In this document: positions 9,161-20,943 of the stretch, in pieces
Numbering within the stretch: the stretch's first letter is position 1
How the letters are laid out: each line of letters starts with the position of its first letter
From: Gigantopelta aegis
Taxonomy: Eukaryota > Mollusca > Gastropoda > Neomphalida > Peltospiridae
Direction of reading: 5' to 3'
Assembly (NCBI RefSeq): GCF_016097555.1
Contig: NC_054706.1
Coordinates: 26,384,513-26,448,512 of the forward strand
DNA: 64,000 nucleotides
Translations under genes and position numbers: made by a program
Notes under the pieces: model-generated
Told to the model about the DNA's origin: nothing
The model's input: only the letters and a program-made list of their open reading frames with translations
The model's database searches: none

Positions 9161-12100
9161 ATGGGGCGGGATGTAGCACAGTGGATCAGTCCCCATTGGT
9201 GGGCCCATTGGATTGTTGTTCTCATGGGGCGGGATGTAGCACAGTGGATCAGTCCCCATTGGTGGGCCCATTGGATTGTTGTTCTCATGGGGCGGGATGT
9301 AGCACAGTGGATCAGTCCCCATTGGTGGGCCCATTGGATTGTTGTTCTCATGGGGTGGGATGTAGCACAGTGGATCAGTCCCCATTGGTGGACCCATTGG
9401 GCTATTGTTCTCATGGGGCGGGATGTAGCACAGTGGATCAGTCCCCATTGGTGGACCCATTGGATTGTTCTCATGGGGCGGGATGTAGCACAGTGGATCA
9501 GTCCCCATTGGTGGGCCCATTGGATTGTTGTTCTCATGGGGCGGGATGTAGCACAGTGGATCAGTCCCCATTGGTGGACCCATTGGGCTATTGTTCTCAT
9601 GGGGCGGGATGTAGCACAGTGGATCAGTCCCCATTGGTGGACCCATTGGGCTATTGTTCTCATGGGGCGGGATGTAGCACAGTGGATCAGTCCCCATTGG
9701 TGGACCCATTGGGCTATTGTTCTCATGGGGCGGGATGTAGCACAGTGGATCAGTCCCCATTGGTGGACCCATTGGGCTATTGTTCTCATGGGGCGGGATG
9801 TAGCACAGTGGATCAGTCCCCATTGGTGGACCCATTGGGCTATTGTTCTCATGGGGCGGGATGTAGCACAGTGGATCAGTCCCCATTGGTGGACCCATTG
9901 GGCTATTGTTCTCATGGGGCGGGATGTAGCACAGTGGATCAGTCCCCATTGGTGGACCCATTGGATTGTTGTTCTCATGGGGCGGGATGTAGCACAGTGG
10001 ATCAGTCCCCATTGGTGGACCCATTGGGCTATTGTTCTCATGGGGCGGGATGTAGCACAGTGGATCAGTCCCCATTGGTGGACCCATTGGGCTATTGTTC
10101 TCATGGGGCGGGATGTAGCACAGTGGATCAGTCCCCATTGGTGGACCCATTGGATTGTTGTTCTCATGGGGCGGGATGTAGCACAGTGGATCAGTCCCCA
10201 TTGGGACCCATTGGACTATTGTTCTCATGGGGCGGGATGTAGCACAGTGGATCAGTCCCCATTGGTGGACCCATTGGATTGTTGTTCTCATGGGGCGGGA
10301 TGTAGCACAGTGGATCAGTCCCCATTGGTGGACCCATTGGGCTATTGTTCTCATGGGGCGGGATGTAGCACAGTGATCAGTCCCCATTGGTGGACCCATT
10401 GGTCTGTAGCACAGTGTTCTCATGGGGCGGGATGTAGCACAGTGGATCAGTCCCCATTGGTGGACCCATTGGGCTATTGTTCTCATGGGGCATGTAGCAC
10501 AGTGGATCAGTCCCCATTGGTGGACCCATTGGGCTATTGTTCTCATGGGGCGGGATGATGTTGTTCTCATGGGGCGGGATGTAGCACAGTGATCAGTCCC
10601 CATTGGTGGACCCATTGGATTGTTGTTCTCATGGGGCGGGATGTAGCACAGTGGATCAGTCCCCATTGGTGGACCCATTGGGCTATTGTTCTCATGGGGC
10701 CAGTCCCCATTGGTGGACCCATTGGATTGTTGTTCTCATGGGGCGGGATGTAGCACAGTGGATCAGTCCCCATTGGTGGACCCATTGGATTGTTGTTCTC
10801 ATGGGGCGGGATGTAGCACAGTGGATCAGTCCCCATTGGTGGACCCATTGGATTGTTGTTCTCATGGGGCGGGATGTAGCACAGTGGATCAGTCCCCATT
10901 GGTGGACCCATTGGGCTATTGTTCTCATGGGGCGGGATGTAGCACAGTGGATCAGTCCCCATTGGTGGACCCATTGGATTGTTGTTCTCATGGGGCGGGA
11001 TGTAGCACAGTGGATCAGTCCCCATTGGTGGACCCATTGGGCTATTGTTCTCATGGGGCGGGATGTAGCACAGTGGATCAGTCCCCATTGGTGGACCCAT
11101 TGGATTGTTGTTCTCATGGGGCGGGATGTAGCACAGTGGATCAGTCCCCATTGGTGGACCCATTGGGCTATTGTTCTCATGGGGCGGGATGTAGCACAGT
11201 GGATCAGTCCCCATTGGTGGACCCATTGGGCTATTGTTCTCATGGGGCGGGATGTAGCACAGTGGATCAGTCCCCATTGGTGGACCCATTGGATTGTTGT
11301 TCTCATGGGGCGGGATGTAGCACAGTGGATCAGTCCCCATTGGTGGACCCATTGGGCTATTGTTCTCATGGGGCGGGATGTAGCACAGGATCAGTCCCCA
11401 TTGGATTGTTGTTCTCATGGGGTGGGATGTAGCACAGTGGATCAGTCCCCATTGGTGGACCCATTGGATTGTTGTTCTCATGGGGCGGGATGTAGCACAG
11501 TGGATCAGTCCCCATTGGTGGGCCTGTTGGGTTATAGTTCTCATGGGGCGGGATGTAGCACAGTGGATCAGTCCCCATTGGGCTATTGTTCTCATGGGGC
11601 GGGATGTAGCACAGTGGATCAGTCCCCATTAGGCTATTGTTCTCATGGGGCGGGATGTAGCACAGTGGATCAGTCCCCATTGGTGGACCCATTGGGCTAT
11701 TGTTCTCATGGGGCGGGATGTAGCACAGTGGATCAGTCCCCATTGGTGGACCCATTGGGCTATTGTTCTCATGGGGCGGGATGTAGCACAGTGGATCAGT
11801 CCCCATTGGTGGACCCATTGGATTGTTGTTCTCATGGGGCGGGATGTAGCACAGTGGATCAGTCCCCATTGGTGGGCCCATTGGATTGTTGATCTCATGG
11901 GGCGGGATGTAGCCTAGTGGATCAGTCCCCATTGGTGGACCCATTGGGCTATTGTTCTCATGGGGCGGGATGTAGCACAGTGGATCAGTCCCCATTGGTG
12001 GACCCATTGGATTGTTGTTCTCATGGGGCGGGATGTAGCACAGTGGATCAGTCCCCATTGGTGGACCCATTGGGCTATTGTTCTCATGGGGCGGGATGTA

Positions 12101-15100
12101 GCACAGTGGATCAGTCCCCATTGGTGGACCCATTGGGCTATTGTTCTCATGGGGCGGGATGTAGCACAGTGGATCAGTCCCCATTGGTGGACCCATTGGA
12201 TTGTTGTTCTCATGGGGCGGGATGTAGCACAGTGGATCAGTCCCCATTGGTGGACCCATTGGGCTATTGTTCTCATGGGGCGGGATGTAGCACAGGATCA
12301 GTCCCCATTGGATTGTTGTTCTCATGGGGTGGGATGTAGCACAGTGGATCAGTCCCCATTGGTGGACCCATTGGATTGTTGTTCTCATGGGGCGGGATGT
12401 AGCACAGTGGATCAGTCCCCATTGGTGGGCCTGTTGGGTTATAGTTCTCATGGGGCGGGATGTAGCACAGTGGATCAGTCCCCATTGGGCTATTGTTCTC
12501 ATGGGGCGGGATGTAGCACAGTGGATCAGTCCCCATTAGGCTATTGTTCTCATGGGGCGGGATGTAGCACAGTGGATCAGTCCCCATTGGTGGACCCATT
12601 GGGCTATTGTTCTCATGGGGCGGGATGTAGCACAGTGGATCAGTCCCCATTGGTGGACCCATTGGGCTATTGTTCTCATGGGGCGGGATGTAGCACAGTG
12701 GATCAGTCCCCATTGGTGGACCCATTGGATTGTTGTTCTCATGGGGCGGGATGTAGCACAGTGGATCAGTCCCCATTGGTGGGCCCATTGGATTGTTGAT
12801 CTCATGGGGCGGGATGTAGCCTAGTGGATCAGTCCCCATTGGTGGACCCATTGGGCTATTGTTCTCATGGGGCGGGATGTAGCACAGTGGATCAGTCCCC
12901 ATTGGTGGACCCATTGGGCTATTGTTCTCATGGGGCGGGATGTAGCACAGTGGATCACTCCCCATTGGTGGGCCTGTTGGGTTATTGTTCTCATGGGGCG
13001 GGATGTAGCACAGTGGATCAGTCCCCATTGGTGGACCCATTGGGCTATTGTTCTCATGGGGCGGGATGTAGCACAGTGGATCAGTCCCCATTGGTGGGCC
13101 CATTGGATTGTTGTTCTCATGGGGCGGGATGTAGCACAGTGGATCAGTCCCCATTGGTGGACCCATTGGGCTATTGTTCTCATGGGGCGGGATGTAGCAC
13201 AGTGGATCAGTCCCCATTGGTGGACCCATTGGGCTATTGTTCTCATGGGGCGGGATGTAGCACAGTGGATCAGTCCCCATTGGTGGACCCATTGGATTGT
13301 TGTTCTCATGGGGCGGGATGTAGCACAGTGGATCAGTCCCCATTGGTGGGCCCATTGGATTGTTGATCTCATGGGGCGGGATGTAGCCTAGTGGATCAGT
13401 CCCCATTGGTGGACCCATTGGGCTATTGTTCTCATGGGGCGGGATGTAGCACAGTGGATCAGTCCCCATTGGTGGACCCATTGGATTGTTGTTCTCATGG
13501 GGCGGGATGTAGCACAGTGGATCAGTCCCCATTGGTGGACCCATTGGGCTATTGTTCTCATGGGGCGGGATGTAGCACAGTGGATCAGTCCCCATTGGTG
13601 GACCCATTGGGCTATTGTTCTCATGGGGCGGGATGTAGCACAGTGGATCAGTCCCCATTGGTGGACCCATTGGATTGTTGTTCTCATGGGGCGGGATGTA
13701 GCACAGTGGATCAGTCCCCATTGGTGGACCCATTGGGCTATTGTTCTCATGGGGCGGGATGTAGCACAGGATCAGTCCCCATTGGATTGTTGTTCTCATG
13801 GGGTGGGATGTAGCACAGTGGATCAGTCCCCATTGGTGGACCCATTGGATTGTTGTTCTCATGGGGCGGGATGTAGCACAGTGGATCAGTCCCCATTGGT
13901 GGACCCATTGGGCTATTGTTCTCATGGGGCGGGATGTAGCACAGTGGATCAGTCCCCATTGGTGGACCCATTGGATTGTTGTTCTCATGGGGCGGGATGT
14001 AGCACAGTGGATCAGTCCCCATTGGTGGGCCCATTGGATTGTTGATCTCATGGGGCGGGATGTAGCCTAGTGGATCAGTCCCCATTGGTGGACCCATTGG
14101 GCTATTGTTCTCATGGGGCGGGATGTAGCACAGTGGATCAGTCCCCATTGGTGGACCCATTGGGCTATTGTTCTCATGGGGCGGGATGTAGCACAGTGGA
14201 TCACTCCCCATTGGTGGGCCTGTTGGGTTATTGTTCTCATGGGGCGGGATGTAGCACAGTGGATCAGTCCCCATTGGTGGACCCATTGGGCTATTGTTCT
14301 CATGGGGCGGGATGTAGCACAGTGGATCAGTCCCCATTGGTGGGCCCATTGGATTGTTGTTCTCATGGGGCGGGATGTAGCACAGTGGATCAGTCCCCAT
14401 TGGTGGACCCATTGGGCTATTGTTCTCATGGGGCGGGATGTAGCACAGTGGATCAGTCCCCATTGGTGGACCCATTGGATTGTTGTTCTCATGGGGCGGG
14501 ATGTAGCACAGTGGATCAGTCCCCATTGGTGGACCCATTGGGCTATTGTTCTCATGGGGCGGGATGTAGCACAGTGGATCAGTCCCCATTGGTGGACCCA
14601 TTGGATTGTTGTTCTCATGGGGCGGGATGTAGCACAGTGGATCAGTCCCCATTGGTGGACCCATTGGGCTATTGTTCTCATGGGGCGGGATGTAGCACAG
14701 TGGATCAGTCCCCATTGGTGGACCCATTGGGCTATTGTTCTCATGGGGCAGGATGTAGCACAGTGGATCAGTCCCCATTGGTGGACCCATTGGGCTATTG
14801 TTCTCATGGGGCGGGATGTAGCACAGTGGATCAGTCCCCATTGGTGGACCCATTGGATTGTTGTTCTCATGGGGCGGGATATAGCACAGTGGATCAGTCC
14901 CCATTGGTGGACCCATTGGGCTATTGTTCTCATGGGGCGGGATGTAGCACAGGATCAGTCCCCATTGGATTGTTGTTCTCATGGGGTGGGATGTAGCACA
15001 GTGGATCAGTCCCCATTGGTGGACCCATTGTATTGTTGTTCTCATGGGGCGGGATGTAGCACAGTGGATCAGTCCCCATTGGTGGGCCTGTTGGGTTATA

Positions 15101-17659
15101 GTTCTCATGGGGCGGGATGTAGCACAGTGGATCAGTCCCCATTGGGCTATTGTTCTCATGGGGCGGGATGTAGCACAGTGGATCAGTCCCCATTGGTGGA
15201 CCCATTGGATTGTTGTTCTCATGGGGCGGGATGTAGCACAGTGGATCAGTCCCCATTGGTGGGCCCATTGGATTGTTGATCTCATGGGGCGGGATGTAGC
15301 CTAGTGGATCAGTCCCCATTGGTGGACCCATTGGGCTATTGTTCTCATGGGGCGGGATGTAGCACAGTGGATCAGTCCCCATTGGTGGACCCATTGGGCT
15401 ATTGTTCTCATGGGGCGGGATGTAGCACAGTGGATCACTCCCCATTGGTGGGCCTGTTGGGTTATTGTTCTCATGGGGCGGGATGTAGCACAGTGGATCA
15501 GTCCCCATTGGTGGACCCATTGGGCTATTGTTCTCATGGGGCGGGATGTAGCACAGTGGATCAGTCCCCATTGGTGGACCCATTGGATTGTTGTTCTCAT
15601 GGGGCGGGATGTAGCACAGTGGATCAGTCCCCATTGGTGGGCCCATTGGATTGTTGTTCTCATGGGGCGGGATGTAGCACAGTGGATCAGTCCCCATTGG
15701 TGGACCCATTGGGCTATTGTTCTCATGGGGCGGGATGTAGCACAGTGGATCAGTCCCCATTGGTGGGCCCATTGGATTGTTGATCTCATGGGGCGGGATG
15801 TAGCACAGTGGATCAGTCCCCATTGGTGGACTCATTGGGCTATTGTTCTCATGGGGCGGGATGTAGCACAGTGGATCAGTCCCCATTGGTGGACCCATTG
15901 GGCTATTGTTCTCATGGGGCAGGATGTAGCACAGTGGATCAGTCCCCATTGGTGGACCCATTGGGCTATTGTTCTCATGGGGCGGGATGTAGCACAGTGG
16001 ATCAGTCCCCATTGGTGGACCCATTGGATTGTTGTTCTCATGGGGCGGGATGTAGCACAGTGGATCAGTCCCCATTGGTGGGCCTGTTGGGTTATTGTTC
16101 TCATGGGGCGGGATGTAGCACAGTGGATCAGTCCCCATTGGTGGACCCATTGGATTGTTGTTCTCATGGGGCGGGATGTAGCACAGTGGATCAGTCCCCA
16201 TTGGTGGGCCCATTGGATTGTTGTTCTCATGGGGCGGGATGTAGCACAGTGGATCAGTCCCCATTGGTGGACCCATTGGATTGTTGTTCTCATGGGGCGG
16301 GATGTAGCACAGTGGATCAGTCCCCATTGGTGGGCCTGTTGGGTTATTGTTCTCATGGGGCGGGATGTAGCACAGTGGATCAGTCCCCATTGGTGGACCC
16401 ATTGGGCTATTGTTCTCATGGGGCGGGATGTAGCACAGTGGATCAGTCCCCATTGGATTGTTGTTCTCATGGGGCGGGATGTAGCACAGTGGATCAGTCC
16501 CCATTGGTGGACCCATTGGGCTATTGTTCTCATGGGGCGGGATGTAGCACAGTGGATCAGTCCCCATTGGGCTATTGTTCTCATGGGGAGGGATGTAGCA
16601 CAGTGGATCAGTCCCCATTGGTGGACCCATTGGATTGTTGTTCTCATGGGGTGGGATGTAGCACAGTGGATCAGTCCCCATTGGTCGGCCTGTTGGGCTA
16701 TTGTTCTCATGGGGCGGGATGTAGCACAGTGGATCAGTCCCCATTGGTGGACCCATTGGATTGTTGTTCTCATGGGGCGGGATGTAGCACAGTGGATCAG
16801 TCCCCATTGGATTGTTGTTCTCATGGGGCGGGATGTAGCACAGTGGATCAGTCCCCATTGGGCTATTGTTCTCATGGGGCGGGATGTAGCACAGTGGATC
16901 AGTCCCCATTGGTGGACCCATTGGATTGTTGTTCTCATGGGGTGGGATGTAGCACAGTGGATCAGTCCCCATTGGTCGGCCTGTTGGGCTATTGTTCTCA
17001 TGGGGCGGGATGTAGCACAGTGGATCAGTCCCCATTGGTGGACCCATTGGATTGTTGTTCTCATGGGGCGGGATGTAGCACAGTGGATCAGTCCCCATTG
17101 GTGGACCCATTGGGCTATTGTTCTCATGGGGCGGGATGTAGCACAGTGGATCAGTCCCCATTGGTGGACCCATTGGATTGTTGTTCTCATGGGGTGGGAT
17201 GTAGCACAGTGGATCAGTCCCCATTGGTCGGCCTGTTGGGCTATTGTTCTCATGGGGCGGGATGTAGCACAGTGGATCAGTCCCCATTGGTGGACCCATT
17301 GGATTGTTGTTCTCATGGGGCGGGATGTAGCACAGTGGATCAGTCCCCATTGGTGGACCCATTGGGCTATTGTTCTCATGGGGCGGGATGTAGCACAGTG
17401 GATCAGTCCCCATTGGATTGTTGTTCTCATGGGGCGGGATGTAGCACAGTGGATCAGTCCCCATTGGGCTATTGTTCTCATGGGGCGGGATGTAGCACAG
17501 TGGATCAGTCCCCATTGGTGGGCCTGTTGGGTTATTGTTCTCATGGGGCGGGATGTAGCACAGTGGATCAGTCCCCATTGGTGGACCCATTGGATTGTTG
17601 TTCTCATGGGGCGGGATGTAGCACAGTGGATCAGTCCCCATTGGTGGAGCCATTGGATT
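9161..17659 (+). repeat. 63-bp SINE-head satellite, array 2 (about 135 units, 8.5 kb)
   Basis: Nearly uniform 63-bp monomers read GGGGCGGGATGTAGCACAGT, then GGATCAGTCCCCATTGGTGG, then ACCCATTGGGCTATTGTTCT, then CAT. The first part matches a SINE tRNA-like head with its A box (TAGCACAGTGG), while the B box is shortened to GGATCAGTCCCC. Higher-order structure is visible: the marker variants GATGTAGCCTAGTGG (11910, 12817, 13384, 14063, 15297) and GGCCTGTTGGGTTATAG recur with 907-bp and other offsets. The period is 21 codons and four of six frames lack stops, so ORFs up to 907 codons occur here; they are not genes. Confidence 0.97.
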
Positions 17660-17680
17660 AAATTTGACAAAAAATTGTTT

Positions 17681-17747
17681 CTGACGCCATATAACTGTAA
17701 ATAAAATGTGTTAAGTGCGTCATTAAATAAAACATTTCCTTCCTTCC
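17681..17747 (+). mobile_element. SINE 3' tail at the right edge of the satellite
   Basis: GACGCCATATAACTGTAAAT and the tail CATTTCCTTCCTTC are the standard SINE 3' end. They are followed directly by CTGACACGGT (17748-17757), which repeats the 10-mer before the SINE at 8147. The satellite is therefore bounded by SINE pieces on both sides. Confidence 0.9.
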
Positions 17748-19076
17748 TGACACGGTAAAATACCCTCAACAATAGACTAAAACTAGATTCCATTACTTCT
17801 CGGACATTACTTCTCGGATGTATGTGCGTTTTCAAAAATATGCATTCCCAGTCTGGAGCTCCACGCGGTAAGACATGTTTGTTTCGCTTGTGTACACTGC
17901 ACGTGCTTTCGTGTGCTCGACTTGGGGATCCTTCATTTCGTTGTTTTTGTCAGTGAAATGAAGTTTTCTACTGGGATGTATGCGACCATTGGAACTGACT
18001 AAACGCTGGAACGCTTCTCGTTTCGACAGTCTGAACCACCAGGTTGGATTCTTTTTTAGCAAGATTCCTTGCCTCCACGTCATTTCTCCATCGGACTGAT
18101 GACTAGTTTTTTTAGTGACTCGTATGACGGCCATTCTGCAGAATGCCACGGTTGTTCGCATTTAGTCTCTACATGTCCGAGCCTGTCCTAGCAGCACTGG
18201 AAGATTGACCGCCCGACTCTAAGAAGAAATAGGAAGCGGGGTCGGCCCTTACTACTCTTTTTCTAGACTTTACCTTGCTTTATAGTGATACCATCTCGTA
18301 TCCTCCGGAGTTGGGCCCGTCCGCACCACTATACCAACCCATGACGACTGGACTAGTCCGATACTCTCTCTCGTTCAGACGGATTCGGCTTCTCAAGATC
18401 TGTATTTCAGCACAGCACTATACCTTCAACGTCTGTCGACTGTCCATCTAGGGGTTTTCTTGACGGGGTGCCACCCATCTCGTACCTACAAGCTGTGCAC
18501 CCAAACAGCCTTAACGAGGCCACTCACGTGGACATATCGATCGGACTTTAAACTTTTAGATCTGCTTTCAAAATATTTTGCGAAATTACTCTTTTTTAAA
18601 AAATATTAAATAGTCCGATCCTCTCTTCTTTCTCTGATTTAATTTTGGACTGACCTTCTAAAATGCTCCAGATTATATAAATATTCGGCCGAGCAGTCAA
18701 TTCTTTTTATTTTTGGCTTGTAACTTTTATCTTTTTTTTATTTATTCTATTAACCTTTTTACTAATTGCTATTTTCAAAATTCTGCCCATTTTCAACTCA
18801 TACCCTCCTCCCCCCCCCCCCACCCATCCCGAGTCAGGCCACCGATCTTATCAGAGGTTGGACTCGGGATGGGCGTGTTCGAAACCCTAGTGGTATATGG
18901 ACACGTTAAACTAGTTATCATCATCATCATCATAAAAAATATGAAAAATGCATTTTGATATTAAAAACACCAGGATGACCAGAAACACTTCGGATGTATG
19001 GAAATGGATAATCTACACCATAAAATATAAGTAAAGTATGATTTTAGTTATCAAAAATAGTGAAAAAATATGCCTT
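17748..19076. mobile_element. Right part of the interrupted TTAA-type MITE, with a nested retroposon
   Basis: GGTAAAATACCCTCAAC, the ACACCAGGATGACCAGAAAC stretch at about 18970 and GTGAAAAAATATGCC near 19060 match the interior and right side of the MITE at 27045-27426. The copy is split by the repeat at 17843-18934 and loses its right terminus where the next MITE starts at 19077. Confidence 0.85.
17843..18934 (+). mobile_element. 1.1-kb retroposon-like repeat with (ATC)n tail, copy 1
   Basis: It starts at CATTCCCAGTCTGGAGCTCC and ends in a short ATC run. AAAAATATG flanks both ends (17834-17842 and 18935-18943). The MITE copy at 27232 preserves the uninterrupted site. A second copy lies at 49351-50402 with a different 9-bp duplication but the same 5' end, so this looks like a full-length unit, not a random truncation. 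The 3' end has an 11-bp stem (CATCCCGAGTC..GACTCGGGATG). I cannot assign it to a named family; the short minus-strand ORF shared by both copies is not recognised. Confidence 0.85.
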
Positions 19077-19470
19077 TTAAAGGGACATTCCCGAGTTTGC
19101 TGCATTGTAAGATGTTTCCGACTAATAAAATATTTCTACGATTAAACTTACATATTAAATATATTTTCTTGTTTAGAATATCAGTGTCTGTATATTCAAT
19201 GTGTTTCTGGTCATCTTAATATTTGTAAGAAGTCCAAACTGGATTTGTCTTAAAATAATTTCGTACGTACGAAAAAAAATATTTTAGGAAATAAAATGAA
19301 ATTTAACCTTGTACATGTACAAATAATAGAACGATCAGAAACACGTTTAATATACAGCCACTAATATTTTATGCAGAAAAAATATATTTGATATGTAATT
19401 ACAATTGTTAAAAAGTCTGTTAGTCAATAACATCTTAAAAATTGCAGCAAACTCAAGAATGTCCCTTTAA
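19077..19470. mobile_element. TTAA-flanked MITE, second family
   Basis: Terminal inverted repeats of about 28 bp begin TTAAAGGGACATTCCCGAGT and TTAAAGGGACATTCTTGAGT (reverse complement of the right end). Both termini carry TTAA. The first 11 bp (TTAAAGGGACA) are shared with the MITE at 57770, which suggests the same transposase specificity. TTAA targets are typical of piggyBac-like elements; the family assignment is inference. Confidence 0.85.
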
Positions 19471-19559
19471 GAGTTGGTGTTTAAAAACTAGTCTGTATAT
19501 GCCGTATTGTCGTAGATGTTACTCTACTGCCTGGAACCATCTGTTCACCTGCAAGCACT

Positions 19560-19740
19560 TGGCTTCTTTTACAATTCATTTTAATTTTATTTTCATGCTT
19601 ACATTCAATTATGGTTCAAGCACACTATCCGGGGAACACACCTCTAACATCTATCCAGAATGGGTTAATGGTTGGTTGTTAATGAGAGAGGTTTGTATCG
19701 TAGGTTTGAACTCAATGAGTCATTAAAACTGGGTGGGAAT
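19560..19740 (-). mobile_element. Degraded reverse SINE of the 5813-type family
   Basis: CATTTTAATTTTATTTTCAT, GCTTACATTCAATTATGG, TTCAAGCACACTATCC and a final AAAACTGGGTGGGA are the inverted body and head-side parts of the second SINE family. It is divergent and lacks its tRNA-like head. Confidence 0.65.
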
Positions 19741-19877
19741 ATTTTAATCAATAAATCCATTCAAGATTCCACTACTACATATATAACTTTAATTTACCAT
19801 ACTCTTTACCCACACCTAGCTTACAGGTTAAATTTCGCATCTCTCTCTCTCTCCCTCCTCCCTCCCCAGTACTTAAA

Positions 19878-20270
19878 AAAGAAAGAAAGAAATGCTTTAT
19901 TTAACGACGCACTCAACACTTTTTATTTACGGTTATATGGCGTTAGACATATGGTTACGGACCACACAGATTGTGAGAGGAAACCCGCTGTCGCCACTTC
20001 ATGGGCTACTCTTTCCGATTAGCAGCAAGGGATCTTTTATTTGTGCTTTCCACAGGCAGGATAGCACAAACCATGGCCTTTATTGAACCAGTTATGGATC
20101 ACTGGTCGGTGCAAGTGGTTTACACCTACCCATTGAGCCGTGTGGAGCACTCACTCTGGGTTTGGAGTCGGTATCTGGATTAAAAATCCCATACCTCAAC
20201 TGGGATCCGAACCCAGTACCTACCAGCCTGTAGACCGATGGCCTAACCATGCCGCCATCGAGGCTGGTCG
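19878..20270 (-). mobile_element. tRNA-derived SINE, reverse, with 9-bp target duplication
   Basis: The inverted tail is followed by GGGCTACTCTTTCCGATTAG and an extended head region. Near 20210 the reverse strand carries a good B box (GGGTTCGGATCCC). GTACTTAAA flanks both ends (19869-19877 and 20271-20279). The head differs from the other SINEs here while the 3' body is shared, so SINE heads appear to be exchanged between subfamilies. Confidence 0.88.
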
Positions 20271-20596
20271 GTACTTAAATGTCCAATGGCTTAACCATTA
20301 CACCACCAAAGCCGGTCTTCCATTTAGGAGCAAGGTGTCTCTGTCCATGTGAGAAAGTGCAAACAGAAAAAAAAACATTACTATTCAGTGACAACAGTAG
20401 CAGCAAAGCAGCAGCAGACTTTTCTTTTGTAGTGTTGTAATTTTAATGTTAGAAACATAATTATAGCTGCTGAATGAACAATGTGCCTCGGTGTTATTAA
20501 ACAGTAAATACTTTCACAGTCATTGTGTAAACGGGATCATGTCACGGTTCCCTCAGCTCTATGTTCTCTCAGTTAACCCTAACCTTAACCCTGAGG

Positions 20597-20932
20597 AAGG
20601 AAGGAAGGAAGGAAATGTTTTATTTAACAACACACTCAAACACATTTTATTTACTGGTATATGGTATCAGACATATGGTTAAAGACCACACAGATATTGA
20701 GATAGGAAACCTGCTGTTGCCACTTCATGGGCTACTGTTTTCGATTAGCAGCAAGGGATCTCTTATATGCACCATCCCACAGACAGGATAGTACATACCA
20801 CAGCCTTTGTTACACCAGTTGTGGAGCACTGGCTGGAACAAGAAATAGCACAATGGGTCCACCAACGGGTATCAATCCTAGACAGACTGCGCATCAAGCG
20901 AGCGCTCTACCACTGGGCTATGTTCCGCCCCC
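20597..20932 (-). mobile_element. tRNA-derived SINE, reverse, with exact 11-bp target duplication
   Basis: It begins with the inverted TTCC-rich tail, continues through ATGGGCTACTGTTTTCGATT and CCATCCCACAGACAGGATAG, and ends with the inverted head GCTATGTTCCGCCCCC. TAACCCTGAGG flanks it at 20586-20596 and 20933-20943. Confidence 0.92.
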
Positions 20933-20943
20933 TAACCCTGAGG

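Noticed and set aside
14930..17653. 907-codon minus-strand ORF and 376-785 codon plus-strand ORFs in the satellite
   Set aside because: They are products of a 63-bp (21-codon) period with four of six frames free of stops. Peptides are pure repeats, overlap on both strands and end wherever an indel occurs.
9161..17659. CRISPR-like array
   Set aside because: Units are contiguous and identical, with no unique spacers, in a eukaryotic genome.
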